Shown here: positions 42,888-51,766 of the stretch, in pieces
Position numbering within the stretch: the stretch's first letter is position 1
Layout of the letters: every line of letters starts with the position of its first letter
NCBI GenBank assembly: GCA_031292775.1
Contig: JARLGN010000497.1
Span: 1-52,028 of the forward strand
Origin: Acidobacteriota bacterium
GTDB lineage: Bacteria > Acidobacteriota > Terriglobia > UBA7540
Reading direction: 5' to 3'
DNA: 52,028 nt
The notes under the pieces: model-generated
Database searches by the model: none
What the model saw: only the letters and a program-made list of their open reading frames with translations
Told to the model about the DNA's origin: nothing
Made by a program: the position numbers and the translations under genes

Positions 42888-44204
42888 CTAGCGAGATTCC
42901 TTCTCCGGCTCAACCTCCAAGGTTAGGCCGTCGATCTTCCGTACGCGAACCCGGGTGCCTTTGGGAATCTCACTTCCGGCGCGGGCATCCCATATCTCCC
43001 CATGGACCAGGATCTTTCCCGCCGGCGCGAGCGCTGTCTGCACCACGCCCAGTTCACCGAGCATGCCTTGATCGCCGGTGACCGCTTTACGCTTCTTAGC
43101 GGCAATAACCAAACGGAGCAGGATAATAGAAATAAATGCCAATGGCAGCGCGACACTCAGAGCTGTGGGAAAGTGGATACGCGCTTCCGGCCAGGGCGAT
43201 TTAACCAGGATCATCGCGCCCAACACCATCGCCAGGATTCCTCCGCCCGCCAGCACACCGTGTGAAGTCAACTTGGCCTCAAGCGCAAACATGACCAGGG
43301 CGGCGATAATCAGCAACACCCCGGCGTAGTTGATGGGCATGAAATTAAAGGCATAGAGCGCCAGGACTAATGAAATCGCTCCTGCTACGCCGGGCACCAC
43401 CATGCCGGGATGGGTGAATTCAAGGTAAAGGCAAACCAACCCGATTGCGCCGAGAAGGAACGCAACGTTGGGGTCCGCCACCCAGACCAGGATGGATTCG
43501 ATTCTTCCCATCGGGTAGGTCTCAACATCAGCATCAGCCAGGTGCAGCGTTGTGGTGGAACCGTCGAACCGCTGAACCGGCTTGCCATCATACTGCGCGA
43601 AAATCTCGCGGGGGGAAGGCGCCACAAAATCAATCAACTTGTCGTCCAACGCTTCCTTGTCGGTAAAGGACGAACTCTTGCGCACCGCGTCATCTGCCAG
43701 GGCCACGTTGCGCCCGCGTTTCTGGGCAATCGACCGAATGTAGGAAGCGAGATCGCTCTCAATCTTCTCGCTCATCGTCTTATCGGTTTGTCCCCCCATA
43801 AGGTCAACCGGATGAGAGGCGCCGGTGTTAGTTCCAGGAGACATCACCGCCAGATCGCCGGCAATCAAAACGAAGAAGCCGCCTGACGCCGCGCTGGCGC
43901 CACTGGGCGTGACATAGGTAATCACCGGGGCGTGGGACGCGTAAATCGCCTGCACCAATTCCTGCGTGGCGGTTACCAGTCGCCCGGGCGTGTTCAATTC
44001 CAAAATAATGGCGTCGGCATGCTGATCATTGGCGTAGCGGATTCCCCGCTCCACGTATTCCGCGCTCACCTGATGAATCATGGTGTCGAGCTTGATATCC
44101 ACCACCAGAGGACGGGGTTGACCGGCGCGGAGCGGATTCGAAGGTAACGCGGAGGCAAGTATCGTTATCAGTAGGAGTGCGGGCCGTAGATATTTGGAGC
44201 TCAA
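42888..44204 (-). CDS. NfeD-family membrane serine protease (ClpP-class)
   Basis: A 438-residue long-form NfeD. The signal segment (about residues 8-27) is followed by a ClpP/SppA-like protease domain with PRPLVVDIKLDTMIHQVSAEYVERG, LELNTPGRLV and the catalytic serine in TPSGASAASGGFFVLIAGD. The lysine of the Ser-Lys dyad is probably in the downstream helix TDKTMSEKIESDL. Four or five membrane segments come next, then a C-terminal NfeD OB-fold (GQ/DQGMLGELGVVQTALAPAGKILVHGEIW). TTG at 44204 overlaps the stop of the preceding TPR gene as TTGA, so translation is probably coupled. It pairs functionally with the slipin gene downstream, as a membrane-protein quality-control unit. Confidence 0.9.
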   Translation of the reverse strand: MSSKYLRPALLLITILASALPSNPLRAGQPRPLVVDIKLDTMIHQVSAEYVERGIRYANDQHADAIILELNTPGRLVTATQELVQAIYASHAPVITYVTPSGASAASGGFFVLIAGDLAVMSPGTNTGASHPVDLMGGQTDKTMSEKIESDLASYIRSIAQKRGRNVALADDAVRKSSSFTDKEALDDKLIDFVAPSPREIFAQYDGKPVQRFDGSTTTLHLADADVETYPMGRIESILVWVADPNVAFLLGAIGLVCLYLEFTHPGMVVPGVAGAISLVLALYAFNFMPINYAGVLLIIAALVMFALEAKLTSHGVLAGGGILAMVLGAMILVKSPWPEARIHFPTALSVALPLAFISIILLRLVIAAKKRKAVTGDQGMLGELGVVQTALAPAGKILVHGEIWDARAGSEIPKGTRVRVRKIDGLTLEVEPEKESR

Positions 44205-45838
44205 GGCGCCTTCCTTACCGGCGGGGTTGCGGCTGGAATCTGCTGCATCAGTTGATCCGCACGGATGTTACCGGGGTCGAGATTGAGCGCCGCCTGCGCC
44301 TGCGCACGGGCCAGGTCGGGTTGATTCGTGGAAAGATACACGCGTCCCAATAAGACGTGTGCCTCCACGGAGTCCTGCAGTTTAAGTGAGGTCTGCAGTT
44401 CCACCACAGCTTCAGGATGTTTGCCTTCGGCTTCGAGTGCCTGGGCCAGCAGGATGTGCACCTGGGAGTCATCCGGCGACAGGGAAACAACTTCCTTCAG
44501 TTCGTGTTCCGCTTCGCCATAGCGGTTGGCCGCGAGAAACTTCTTCCCCTCTGCCAGGTGGGTGTCAATATGCTGCTGCCGCGAGGCGCCGGCCAGGTGA
44601 TGCTCCATGGCATTGTGCAAAGTCAACTCCAGCAACCGGAACGCGCGGCCATCATAATTTTTCTTGAGCCGCGGCAAGGGGAGTACGTCGCCCGGCTCGC
44701 CGGCCGCCACCCCCACTTCATGCTCTGCCAGCCAGTCCAGTTCCTTTCGTTCCGCTGCCGTATTGCCCAACTTGCCAAAGACCACCACCAACAAGGTATG
44801 GGCCTCGGAATCCTCGGGGTTGGCTTGCACCGCTGCCTGAAGGGATTCCGCCGCCTCCGGATAGTGTTTCTCATACCACAGCGCCACCCCCCGGTTGAAG
44901 CAAAAATCCGCATCTGACGGATTGCTCCGGTAGGCGCGATCAAAATTCGCCAGGGCTTCGGAGTAGTGGCCGCGACGAGCCTGTAAGACTCCGAGATTAT
45001 TGGAAACTTCATCGAGCGGCAGGGACGTCGCCAGAGTCTGAAAATCCTTCTCCGAGGCCTGTTCCCGCCCCAGGAAGAACTCATCAACCGCGCGGAGAAA
45101 GAGCGCCTCGGTATAGTTCGAGTCAGACTCCTCGATTTTTCCCAGCCATTTGGCGGAACTCACATAATCCTTGCCGTCAAAATAAAGCCGGCCCAGGGCG
45201 AAAGCAGCGCGATGGTCGGAAGGATCGAGGCGGTCTGATTCGGTAAAGAAATGCAGCCGGCTGGCGTCGTCAGTGGCCACCAGGCCGCGAACATAATTCT
45301 CAAAAGCATCCAGGCGGATATCGTGGAAACCCCGCCGGAAGTCGTCTTCATTGCCGACGGTGAAGCCCGGGTCGTGCGTGGCCAGCAACCGCCACACCAG
45401 CCGCGTCTGGAGATCCACCAACTCCGTCAAGTCTCCGGAAACTTCCAGGGGGGGCGAAAGCTTCAGCAATTTGACGTCGAGCAGCCGCGCGTGGACAATC
45501 ATGCGGTTGTCAGTCACATTGAAATTACCCAGGATGGCCCAATCCACGCCCAGGGTTTGCGCCACCTTGAATTCGCTTGCCAGGGTCAGGGGCGCATCAT
45601 TCGGCATTCCCAGTTGCAGGTAGGCGGCGTTGCGCTCGTCGCGGTCAAGGACGTAGTTGTCAGGTTGCGGGAGCCGGGAAGAAAGGACTTGGGCGAAGCT
45701 TTCCGAAATCCAATTCAAGTCGGCACGGGGGCTCAGATTTTCGAAAGGAAAAACAAGTAGGGATCGCACCTCTGACGAGCCATGAAGCTGCCAGGGGCAA
45801 CATAAAAGGAGCAGAACAAGTCCGAACATTCTTCGCAT
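44201..45838 (-). CDS. Exported TPR protein with N-terminal FlgO/CsgG-like domain
   Basis: A 545-residue protein with a signal peptide (FGLVLLLLCCPWQLHG; cysteines near residues 13-14 might be lipidated, but no clear lipobox). A domain of about 130 residues opens LLVFPFENLSPRADLNWISESFAQVLSSRL, the pattern found in FlgO, CsgG and TolB-like amino-terminal folds. From about residue 195 there are several TPR units, for example AAFALGRLYFDGKDYVSSAKWL, VSNNLGVLQARRGHYSEALANF and VHILLAQALEAEGKHPEAVVEL. It probably scaffolds periplasmic partners. The downstream NfeD gene overlaps its stop, and another TPR gene lies 66 bases upstream. Confidence 0.75.
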   Translation of the reverse strand: MRRMFGLVLLLLCCPWQLHGSSEVRSLLVFPFENLSPRADLNWISESFAQVLSSRLPQPDNYVLDRDERNAAYLQLGMPNDAPLTLASEFKVAQTLGVDWAILGNFNVTDNRMIVHARLLDVKLLKLSPPLEVSGDLTELVDLQTRLVWRLLATHDPGFTVGNEDDFRRGFHDIRLDAFENYVRGLVATDDASRLHFFTESDRLDPSDHRAAFALGRLYFDGKDYVSSAKWLGKIEESDSNYTEALFLRAVDEFFLGREQASEKDFQTLATSLPLDEVSNNLGVLQARRGHYSEALANFDRAYRSNPSDADFCFNRGVALWYEKHYPEAAESLQAAVQANPEDSEAHTLLVVVFGKLGNTAAERKELDWLAEHEVGVAAGEPGDVLPLPRLKKNYDGRAFRLLELTLHNAMEHHLAGASRQQHIDTHLAEGKKFLAANRYGEAEHELKEVVSLSPDDSQVHILLAQALEAEGKHPEAVVELQTSLKLQDSVEAHVLLGRVYLSTNQPDLARAQAQAALNLDPGNIRADQLMQQIPAATPPVRKAP

Positions 45839-45903
45839 GAGAACCTAATCCGACCCCATCATTATAGCATTGTGCGGGCCTCGGCCCACCCCACGTCCCG
45901 CAC

Positions 45904-46725
45904 TCACTTCTTAATGGCAACGGGAGGATTCCGCATGAGTTCCACATATGCCGGGTATTTGCTGATCTTCTGGAAATCCGGATCCGATTCAATCTGCTCC
46001 CGGTCGGAAAATCCATCCTCGAGAGCGCGCCGCAGGTAGCGCACCGCAATCTCCGCGTTCCCCTTGGAAGCAAGGGCTTTGGCCATGTAGAAATAGTATT
46101 CCACATCGGTTTCACCGGCGTGGACCACCGTTCCCACCCCGGATTCAGGAGACAAAACGCTGGGATCAATACTGAGAGCGGTGCGATACTCCTCCCCGAC
46201 CTGATCCCACTTTTTGAGCTTCAAATACGATGAGCCCAGGTTGATATGGAAAGAGGCAACATCGCCCTTTAACTTGATTGCCCGCCGGTAATAGGACACC
46301 GATTTCCCATATCTCTTCTCCATGAAGTAAACGGTGCCAATATTGTTCCACGCCTCGGCGAAATTCTTATCCGCATGCGTGGCATTGCTAAAGTCTTTCC
46401 GGGCGCGGGGGAATGCGTTCAACTGCTGATAGGCAATGCCCATCTTGTTCCATACCGCAGGATTATTGGAGCCCGATTCCTTCAGCGCCTTGTCATAATA
46501 CGCAATCGCGCCGGCGTAGTTCTTTCTCGCCATCAAGACGTCTGCCCGCTGCTCCAGAGTGATCTCCGTGGGCCGAGTTTCGCCGGTGGATGGCGATCCG
46601 GCCGCTGGGGGTTCCTGGTCCGCGCGAATATGTGCCGCGGTTGCCGGCGCCGCTCCCCAGAAGGCCGCAGTCACTGCCAAAGTTGTGAAAGCAAATATGC
46701 CCGCGTGCTGTACCCGGGGGATCAT
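45904..46725 (-). CDS. Exported TPR protein downstream of the class A PBP
   Basis: A 273-residue protein from ATG 46725, chosen for AGGAG five bases upstream; a longer reading starts at 46773 and overlaps the PBP stop as ATGA. The signal segment is FAFTTLAVTAAFWGAAPATA. TPR units follow: VLMARKNYAGAIAYYDKALKE, AVWNKMGIAYQQLNAFPRA, AWNNIGTVYFMEKRYGKSVSYY and FHINLGSSYLKLKKWDQV. It then has a C-terminal segment (YYFYMAKALASKGNAEIAVRYL, DPDFQKISKYPAYVEL) typical of TPR proteins of this phylum. It may act with the penicillin-binding protein encoded just before it, but no direct link can be read. Confidence 0.78.
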   Translation of the reverse strand: MIPRVQHAGIFAFTTLAVTAAFWGAAPATAAHIRADQEPPAAGSPSTGETRPTEITLEQRADVLMARKNYAGAIAYYDKALKESGSNNPAVWNKMGIAYQQLNAFPRARKDFSNATHADKNFAEAWNNIGTVYFMEKRYGKSVSYYRRAIKLKGDVASFHINLGSSYLKLKKWDQVGEEYRTALSIDPSVLSPESGVGTVVHAGETDVEYYFYMAKALASKGNAEIAVRYLRRALEDGFSDREQIESDPDFQKISKYPAYVELMRNPPVAIKK

Positions 46726-46769
46726 AGGTGCTCCTCGGACGTTCGTGACTTGGAACCAGATCCTGAACT

Positions 46770-49382
46770 TCATCCCTCCGGCGGTGTTTTTTTCGGGGGC
46801 TCCGGAGGATTGGCTTGCTTGTCCTTGTCGCTCTTTCCTTTGAAAATCGAAAGGAACTTCTTCAGCACTCCGCCACTTTTCTGGCCGGGTTGCTGATCTG
46901 GGTTAGAGTTTGGGGGGGCAACAACCGTATTGTCATTTCCCGGCGTTGTGGTTGACGGCACAGTGGTGCCGCTGCCGGTGTGGAACAATCGGCTCAGAAT
47001 TCCACCGCCGCTCGGCTGGGCTGCCTGCCCTTCCTGCGGTTCGGTTCCCTCGATAAAGTACTCATTGCCCACCGATACCCCCTCGTTGCCGCTGGGGAGA
47101 GTGGACGTCGTTTGTACGGGGACGGCAACGATTCCCGGCGGCGGTTCGAAGGACCGGGCATCGCGATATGCAGGGTATTGGGTGGCCAGCTTCATGAACT
47201 CCGTCCAGATGGGCAGCGCGGAATCCGCTCCGGGGAGTTTCAGCTCGCGGTCGTCGTCATATCCCACCCAGGCAATCGCCAGCAGGTTGGAGGTAAAGCC
47301 GGCAAACCAACCGTCGTGCGAAGTCCCCGTCTTACCGGCGGCGGGCAATCTGAATCCGCGGGAACGTGCCCCTGCGCCCGTGCCATTGTTGATGACGCTT
47401 TCCATCAAATTGACCATCAGGTAGGCAACACGTGGATCGAGCACCTGGCGGGATACCACGGAACTTTTCCAAAGCAGGTGGCCGGAAGCGTCGTTGACCG
47501 CCAGGATATACCGCGGCTCCACGTAGGTTCCGCCATTCGAGAAAGTGGTATAGGCGCCGGCGACTTCCAGAGGCGTCGCCACATACGCTCCCAGCGCAAT
47601 GGCGGGCGTGGCCAGAAGACCGCGGTTAAACCCTGCCGCCAGCGCCAGATTGCGCACCTTTTCGTATCCCGCCATCTCGGCCAGGCGCACGGTGGCCACG
47701 TTCAACGAATACATCAGCGCTTTACGCAGCGTCACTTCCCCGAAATATTCCTGCTTGTAGTTTTCCGGTTCGTACGTCCGATCGCCGAACTGGAACGTGG
47801 TGGGCTCATCATTCAGCACCGTAGCCGTGGTAATGAGGGGTTGCGACCCGTCCACGCCGGAGTTCAGCGCTGCCGCATAAACGAACGGCTTGAACGATGA
47901 TCCCGGCTGGCGCTTCGCCAGCGCATGGTTAAGCTGACTGCGGCCATAATCGCGCCCACCCACCATGGCCTTCAACCATCCCGTATGCGGATCAAGCACC
48001 ACCAGCGCCAATTGCGGTTGCGAGAGATCGGGCGGCGGCGCATCCTTGGCAACTTTGGATTTGTGCAAGCGCTTGTCAACTTCCACCATGCCGGTATTGA
48101 TTGCTGTTGAAGCCGCCTGCTGCACATCCATATCGAGCGTGGTGTAAATCCGGTAGCTCTGCGAAAGCAGATCCTTCTCGGAAAACTGCTCGAGCAACTG
48201 GTCTTTCACCATGTCCACAAAGTAGGGAGCCTGGGTGCCCTCCACGTTGCGCATTACCACGCCCAAGGGCGCGGCGGAAGCCTTTTCCGTCTCCTGAGGT
48301 GTGAGCATGCCCTGTTCCATCATGCTTCTCAGGATAAAGTTGCGCCGCTCCAAGGCCCGCTCCGGATACTTGTAAGGCGAATAAATATTGGGCCCGCGAA
48401 TCATCCCCGCCAGCAGCGCGGCCTCCGCCGCCGTCAGGCTGCCCACGTCCTTGTTGAAGTAGGCGCTGGCGGCTTCCCCGAAGCCATAGATGGAAAAGCC
48501 TCCGCGCTGACCCAGGTAGGTCTGATTGGCAAACAGCTCAAAAATCTGTTCCTTGTTCAGCCGTTGTTCCAGCAGCAGGGCTAGGAAAACCTGGGTTATC
48601 TTGCGGGTAAATTTGCGCTGGGGAGTGAGCCCAAAGATGTTGCGTGCCAGCGTCATGGTCAGCGTGCTTCCGCCCTGCATGATTTCGTCCGAACGGAAGA
48701 AATCATGGATACCGGAGGCCACGATGCGGTACAGGTTCACCCCATGGTGAGTGAAGAAACTGTGATCTTCCGCCGCCACCACAGCGTCGATGACCGTCTT
48801 GGGAAGATCCTGGTAGCGCACCAGCCGCCGTTTGGTGCGGGAAGTATCAAACAGCGTGGTAATGACTTCCGGTTCAAGCTTGTAAGTCTGCAGCGCCCCG
48901 GTGCCGCCAAGCGAAGTGATGGAGGTTATGCGTCCATTGGCAAACTCCAACGCTGCCGGGCCTTCCGCGAAATCGTCACTGGCAAAGAATGAAGATAAGC
49001 CCGGCCGGATTTCCAGGCGATTGCCCTCCCGCCGGTAGGTGCCAACGTTGGACCCGCCTTCCGTCTCGGCGTAGAGTCCCTTGCGCAGGCGGGCTGCCAC
49101 GTCGTCCGGCGTGATGGCTTCACCGACAAACACCGGCGTGGGCGCGGCGAATACCAGCGAGGCATTATTGAACACGTCGCCGCTAAGACGGGCGTCGATG
49201 GCCCGCGAAAAGCGCACATAGAAGAAGATCAAGGCTCCCACCGCCAGCAGAAACAACAGCAGGGCCGCGCCCAGCAATATTTTTTTGTTTTTTCCCCAGA
49301 AGGATGTCCGAAAGCGCAAGAATCCCCCACGGTTCCCTGCTCCGTGAGAGCCTCGCGATGCCGAAGATGGACGGACAGTCAC
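46770..49382 (-). CDS. Class A penicillin-binding protein (PBP1B-like), bifunctional
   Basis: An 870-residue inner-membrane peptidoglycan synthase. A basic cytoplasmic tail precedes one membrane segment (about residues 35-57). A UB2H-like domain follows (GEAITPDDVAARLRKGLY ... RREGNRLEIRPG), which is the PBP1B mark. The GT51 glycosyltransferase has the catalytic glutamate in VVAAEDHSFFTHHGVN, QGGSTLTMTLARN and the second active-site region AALLAGMIRGP. The transpeptidase has SSFKPFVY (SxxK), SLN in LMYSLNVATVRLAE, and KTGTSHDGWFAG. A proline-, serine- and glycine-rich tail of about 100 residues follows and is unusual in length. GTG 49382 lies 3 bases after the preceding gene and lacks a ribosome-binding site, so coupling is likely. 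Confidence 0.94.
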   Translation of the reverse strand: MTVRPSSASRGSHGAGNRGGFLRFRTSFWGKNKKILLGAALLLFLLAVGALIFFYVRFSRAIDARLSGDVFNNASLVFAAPTPVFVGEAITPDDVAARLRKGLYAETEGGSNVGTYRREGNRLEIRPGLSSFFASDDFAEGPAALEFANGRITSITSLGGTGALQTYKLEPEVITTLFDTSRTKRRLVRYQDLPKTVIDAVVAAEDHSFFTHHGVNLYRIVASGIHDFFRSDEIMQGGSTLTMTLARNIFGLTPQRKFTRKITQVFLALLLEQRLNKEQIFELFANQTYLGQRGGFSIYGFGEAASAYFNKDVGSLTAAEAALLAGMIRGPNIYSPYKYPERALERRNFILRSMMEQGMLTPQETEKASAAPLGVVMRNVEGTQAPYFVDMVKDQLLEQFSEKDLLSQSYRIYTTLDMDVQQAASTAINTGMVEVDKRLHKSKVAKDAPPPDLSQPQLALVVLDPHTGWLKAMVGGRDYGRSQLNHALAKRQPGSSFKPFVYAAALNSGVDGSQPLITTATVLNDEPTTFQFGDRTYEPENYKQEYFGEVTLRKALMYSLNVATVRLAEMAGYEKVRNLALAAGFNRGLLATPAIALGAYVATPLEVAGAYTTFSNGGTYVEPRYILAVNDASGHLLWKSSVVSRQVLDPRVAYLMVNLMESVINNGTGAGARSRGFRLPAAGKTGTSHDGWFAGFTSNLLAIAWVGYDDDRELKLPGADSALPIWTEFMKLATQYPAYRDARSFEPPPGIVAVPVQTTSTLPSGNEGVSVGNEYFIEGTEPQEGQAAQPSGGGILSRLFHTGSGTTVPSTTTPGNDNTVVAPPNSNPDQQPGQKSGGVLKKFLSIFKGKSDKDKQANPPEPPKKTPPEG

Positions 49383-49385
49383 GTT

Positions 49386-49748
49386 TTATATTGCCCGGTT
49401 TTCAGATGAGGGGGTGAAATGGAGCTGAAGCGTGTACACCTTCAAATCCACGGGGGCGATGTAATCGATTTTGACACTGACCTTGACCGAAGTAGCCTCC
49501 ACCGTCACATTGTCTTCGACAATGGGAAGGCCCAGATCCTCGGCCTTGGCCAGGATGTTTTTTCGCACCGCATCCGCCGTGGCGTGCTGTGTCACCCAAA
49601 AAGGTGTCTGGTTCTGGATGTAATCTTGAAGTTCGTAGTTGTTGACGTAAACGGGAATGGTCTTGACGCAGGCAAAGATCACCGCCGCGATAAAGGCGAG
49701 GGCAAGAATCGCCTTCAAGGTTATCTTTCCGGACTCAGACCGCCGCAT
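49386..49748 (-). CDS. Small single-pass membrane protein (DUF4845-like)
   Basis: A 120-residue protein from ATG 49748 (GAGGG six bases upstream). It begins MRRSESGKITLKAILALAFI, i.e. a basic tail and one membrane segment, followed by a small alpha/beta domain (IPVYVNNYELQDYIQNQ, NILAKAEDLGLPIVEDNV, VSVKIDYIAPVDLKVY, LQLHF). The prepilin-like opening ESGKITLKAIL and the domain pattern resemble DUF4845 proteins. Those are found in many bacteria near signal peptidase or translation genes and have no known role. A longer frame to 49886 overlaps proS and is unlikely to be used. It sits between proS and the PBP gene in one run. Confidence 0.65.
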   Translation of the reverse strand: MRRSESGKITLKAILALAFIAAVIFACVKTIPVYVNNYELQDYIQNQTPFWVTQHATADAVRKNILAKAEDLGLPIVEDNVTVEATSVKVSVKIDYIAPVDLKVYTLQLHFTPSSENRAI

Positions 49749-49782
49749 CGTGTCCCTCGTACCTTGTAGAACCCCCAAGAGC

Positions 49783-51480
49783 TTATCTCCCTTGCATTTC
49801 CAGCAAACTGGAGACAACAGATTCCAGCTTAACATCCTGTATTTGCTTTGTCGAGCGACGGAAGATCTCCGCCAGCCCCTGTTCAAATTTGCGTTTGCCG
49901 ATCGTCACGCGGTAGGGCACGCCAATCAGGTCCGCGTCCTTGAACTTGACCCCCGGCCGTTCGGCGCGGTCGTCAAAGAGCACGTCCAGGGATTTTGCGC
50001 GCATCTCCTCGTAAAGCTTTTCCGCAGCTTCGCGCAAGCGCGCGTCGTCCATGTTGGCAGCCGTCAGGATGACGTCAAAAGGAGCAATGGCCGCGGGCAG
50101 GAACATGCCATCACGATCGTGGTTCTGCTCCACTGCCGCGCTCAGAATGCGCTCCACGCCTATGCCGTAGGAACCCATTACCAGCGGAACCTCGCGGCCG
50201 TTTTCATCGAGCACGCTGGCGTGCATGGCCTGGGAGTAACGGCGCCCCAGCTTGAAGATGTGGCCCAACTCCACCGAAACGCTGACCCGCAGCGGCTTTC
50301 CGCATTTCTTGCAATGATCACCGGCGGATACCACGCGCAAATCGAAGTATTCAGGGGTAAAGTCGCGTCCGGGCGTTACGTTGCGCAGGTGGGTGCCGTC
50401 CTGATTGGCGCCTGTAATCATGTTGCGACGCCCTTCGAGCGCCTTGTCAGCAAGAATCCTGACGCCTTTCAATCCCACCGGACCCAGTGAACCCAGGTGC
50501 GCCCCCAGCAGCGCCAGGGCTTCTTCCGGCGTGGAGGGGCGGAACGCGTCGGTGCCCAGCGTGGAGGCCAGCTTGGTTTCACTCAGCGTATGATCGCCGC
50601 GCAGCAGGATCAGTATCGCCTGGGCATCCACAACGTAGACCAGGGTTTTGATCATCCGGTTGCCATTCTCACCAGTGAACTTAACCAGGTCATCGATGGT
50701 TTTTTGCCCCGGGGTCGCAAAGGGCTCCGGCGCCGCGTCGCCCGCGATGTCCTCCACCGGCGGCGCGTTCCCTTCCGCTTTTTCCAAATTCGCCGCGTAG
50801 CCGCAATCGCAGATCGCGATCAGGTCCTCGCCCGCGTCCGTGGGAGCGGTGAATTCATGCGAGTGGGTCCCGCCCATCGTTCCCGAGTACGCTTCCACAA
50901 TCACGTACTTGATCCCGCAGCGGTCAAAGATGCGGCGATACGCGTCGTAATGCTTGTGGTAGCTTGCGTCCAGGCCGGCGTCGTCAATATCAAACGAATA
51001 CGAATCCTTCATCCAGAACTGCCGCAGCCGCAGCAGTCCCGACTTGGGGCGCGGCTCATCGCGGAACTTTTCCTGAATCTGGTACCACATCTGCGGAAGT
51101 TGCTTGTAGGAGCGCAGTTCCCCGCGCGCGATGTTGGTCATTTCCTCTTCGTGGGTTACGCCCAGCACCATTTCATGATCGTTGCGATCCTTAAACTTGA
51201 AGATCGCCGGGCCGTAGGCGGTGTAGCGTCCAGACTCTTTCCAAAGCTCGGCCGGGTTCAGCGCCGGCAGATAGAATTCCTGCGCGCCAATGGCGTCCAT
51301 TTCCTGGCGGATAATCCCCATGATCTTCAGCAGCGACCGCTGCGCCAAAAAGAGATGAGCGTATACACCGGCGGCAACCTGGCGGATGTAGCCTGCCCGC
51401 AGCAACAGGCGATGACTGGGAACTTCTGCTTCCGCGGGATCTTCCCGCAAGGTGGGAATAAAAGCCTGACTCCAACGCAT
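49783..51480 (-). CDS. proS: Prolyl-tRNA synthetase, bacterial type with editing domain
   Basis: A 565-residue class II aminoacyl-tRNA synthetase charging tRNA-Pro. The catalytic core shows GVYAHLFLAQRSLLKIMGIIR, VLGVTHEEEMTNIARGEL (motif 2 region) with FRDEPRPKSGLLRLRQFWMKDSYSFD, and later LVMGSYGIGVERILSA (motif 3). Between them the inserted INS/YbaK-like editing domain (about 225-390, including LVKFTGENGNRMIKTLVYVV and GDHTLSETKLA) marks the prokaryote-like form, which hydrolyses Ala-tRNA-Pro. A C-terminal anticodon-binding domain follows (FDVILTAANMDDARL, LDVLFDDRAERPGVKFKDADL). AAAGG precedes the ATG. It is the first gene of a long minus-strand run. Confidence 0.97.
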   Translation of the reverse strand: MRWSQAFIPTLREDPAEAEVPSHRLLLRAGYIRQVAAGVYAHLFLAQRSLLKIMGIIRQEMDAIGAQEFYLPALNPAELWKESGRYTAYGPAIFKFKDRNDHEMVLGVTHEEEMTNIARGELRSYKQLPQMWYQIQEKFRDEPRPKSGLLRLRQFWMKDSYSFDIDDAGLDASYHKHYDAYRRIFDRCGIKYVIVEAYSGTMGGTHSHEFTAPTDAGEDLIAICDCGYAANLEKAEGNAPPVEDIAGDAAPEPFATPGQKTIDDLVKFTGENGNRMIKTLVYVVDAQAILILLRGDHTLSETKLASTLGTDAFRPSTPEEALALLGAHLGSLGPVGLKGVRILADKALEGRRNMITGANQDGTHLRNVTPGRDFTPEYFDLRVVSAGDHCKKCGKPLRVSVSVELGHIFKLGRRYSQAMHASVLDENGREVPLVMGSYGIGVERILSAAVEQNHDRDGMFLPAAIAPFDVILTAANMDDARLREAAEKLYEEMRAKSLDVLFDDRAERPGVKFKDADLIGVPYRVTIGKRKFEQGLAEIFRRSTKQIQDVKLESVVSSLLEMQGR

Positions 51481-51503
51481 GATTTCGACCTTTCGTGGTT
51501 TAG

Positions 51504-51531
51504 AGCTGTCAGCGCTCAGCTTTCAGCACTC
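51504..51531. repeat. Degenerate heptamer array, AGCnnTC family, upstream of proS
   Basis: Units AGCTGTC, AGCGCTC, AGCTTTC, AGCACTC, in register. This is the same family and orientation as 34293-34327, placed 24 bases upstream of the proS start, inside its probable leader. Confidence 0.75.
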
Positions 51532-51766
51532 CGCCGGCAATCCAGTGTTCCCGCTGAGGGGTGATTACGGGCGGCTGAGGACCATACATTCGAATCCGTC
51601 ATTGTTGAAGATACAGCCACAGATTGTCAAGGAAGGCGCGGGCGGCTCGGCCGTGGAATGGGCATCTTCACCCCACTGCTGTCCAAATTAGCAGACGCGC
51701 CAAGTGGACCACGCGGGCCCGCGGTCAGCCATCATGAATTCGACATCGAAACCAAGAATACATTTC

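Noticed and set aside
50497-51564. 355-codon plus-strand frame opposite proS
   Set aside because: Antisense shadow; R- and Q-rich composition and no motifs, while proS is complete on the other strand.
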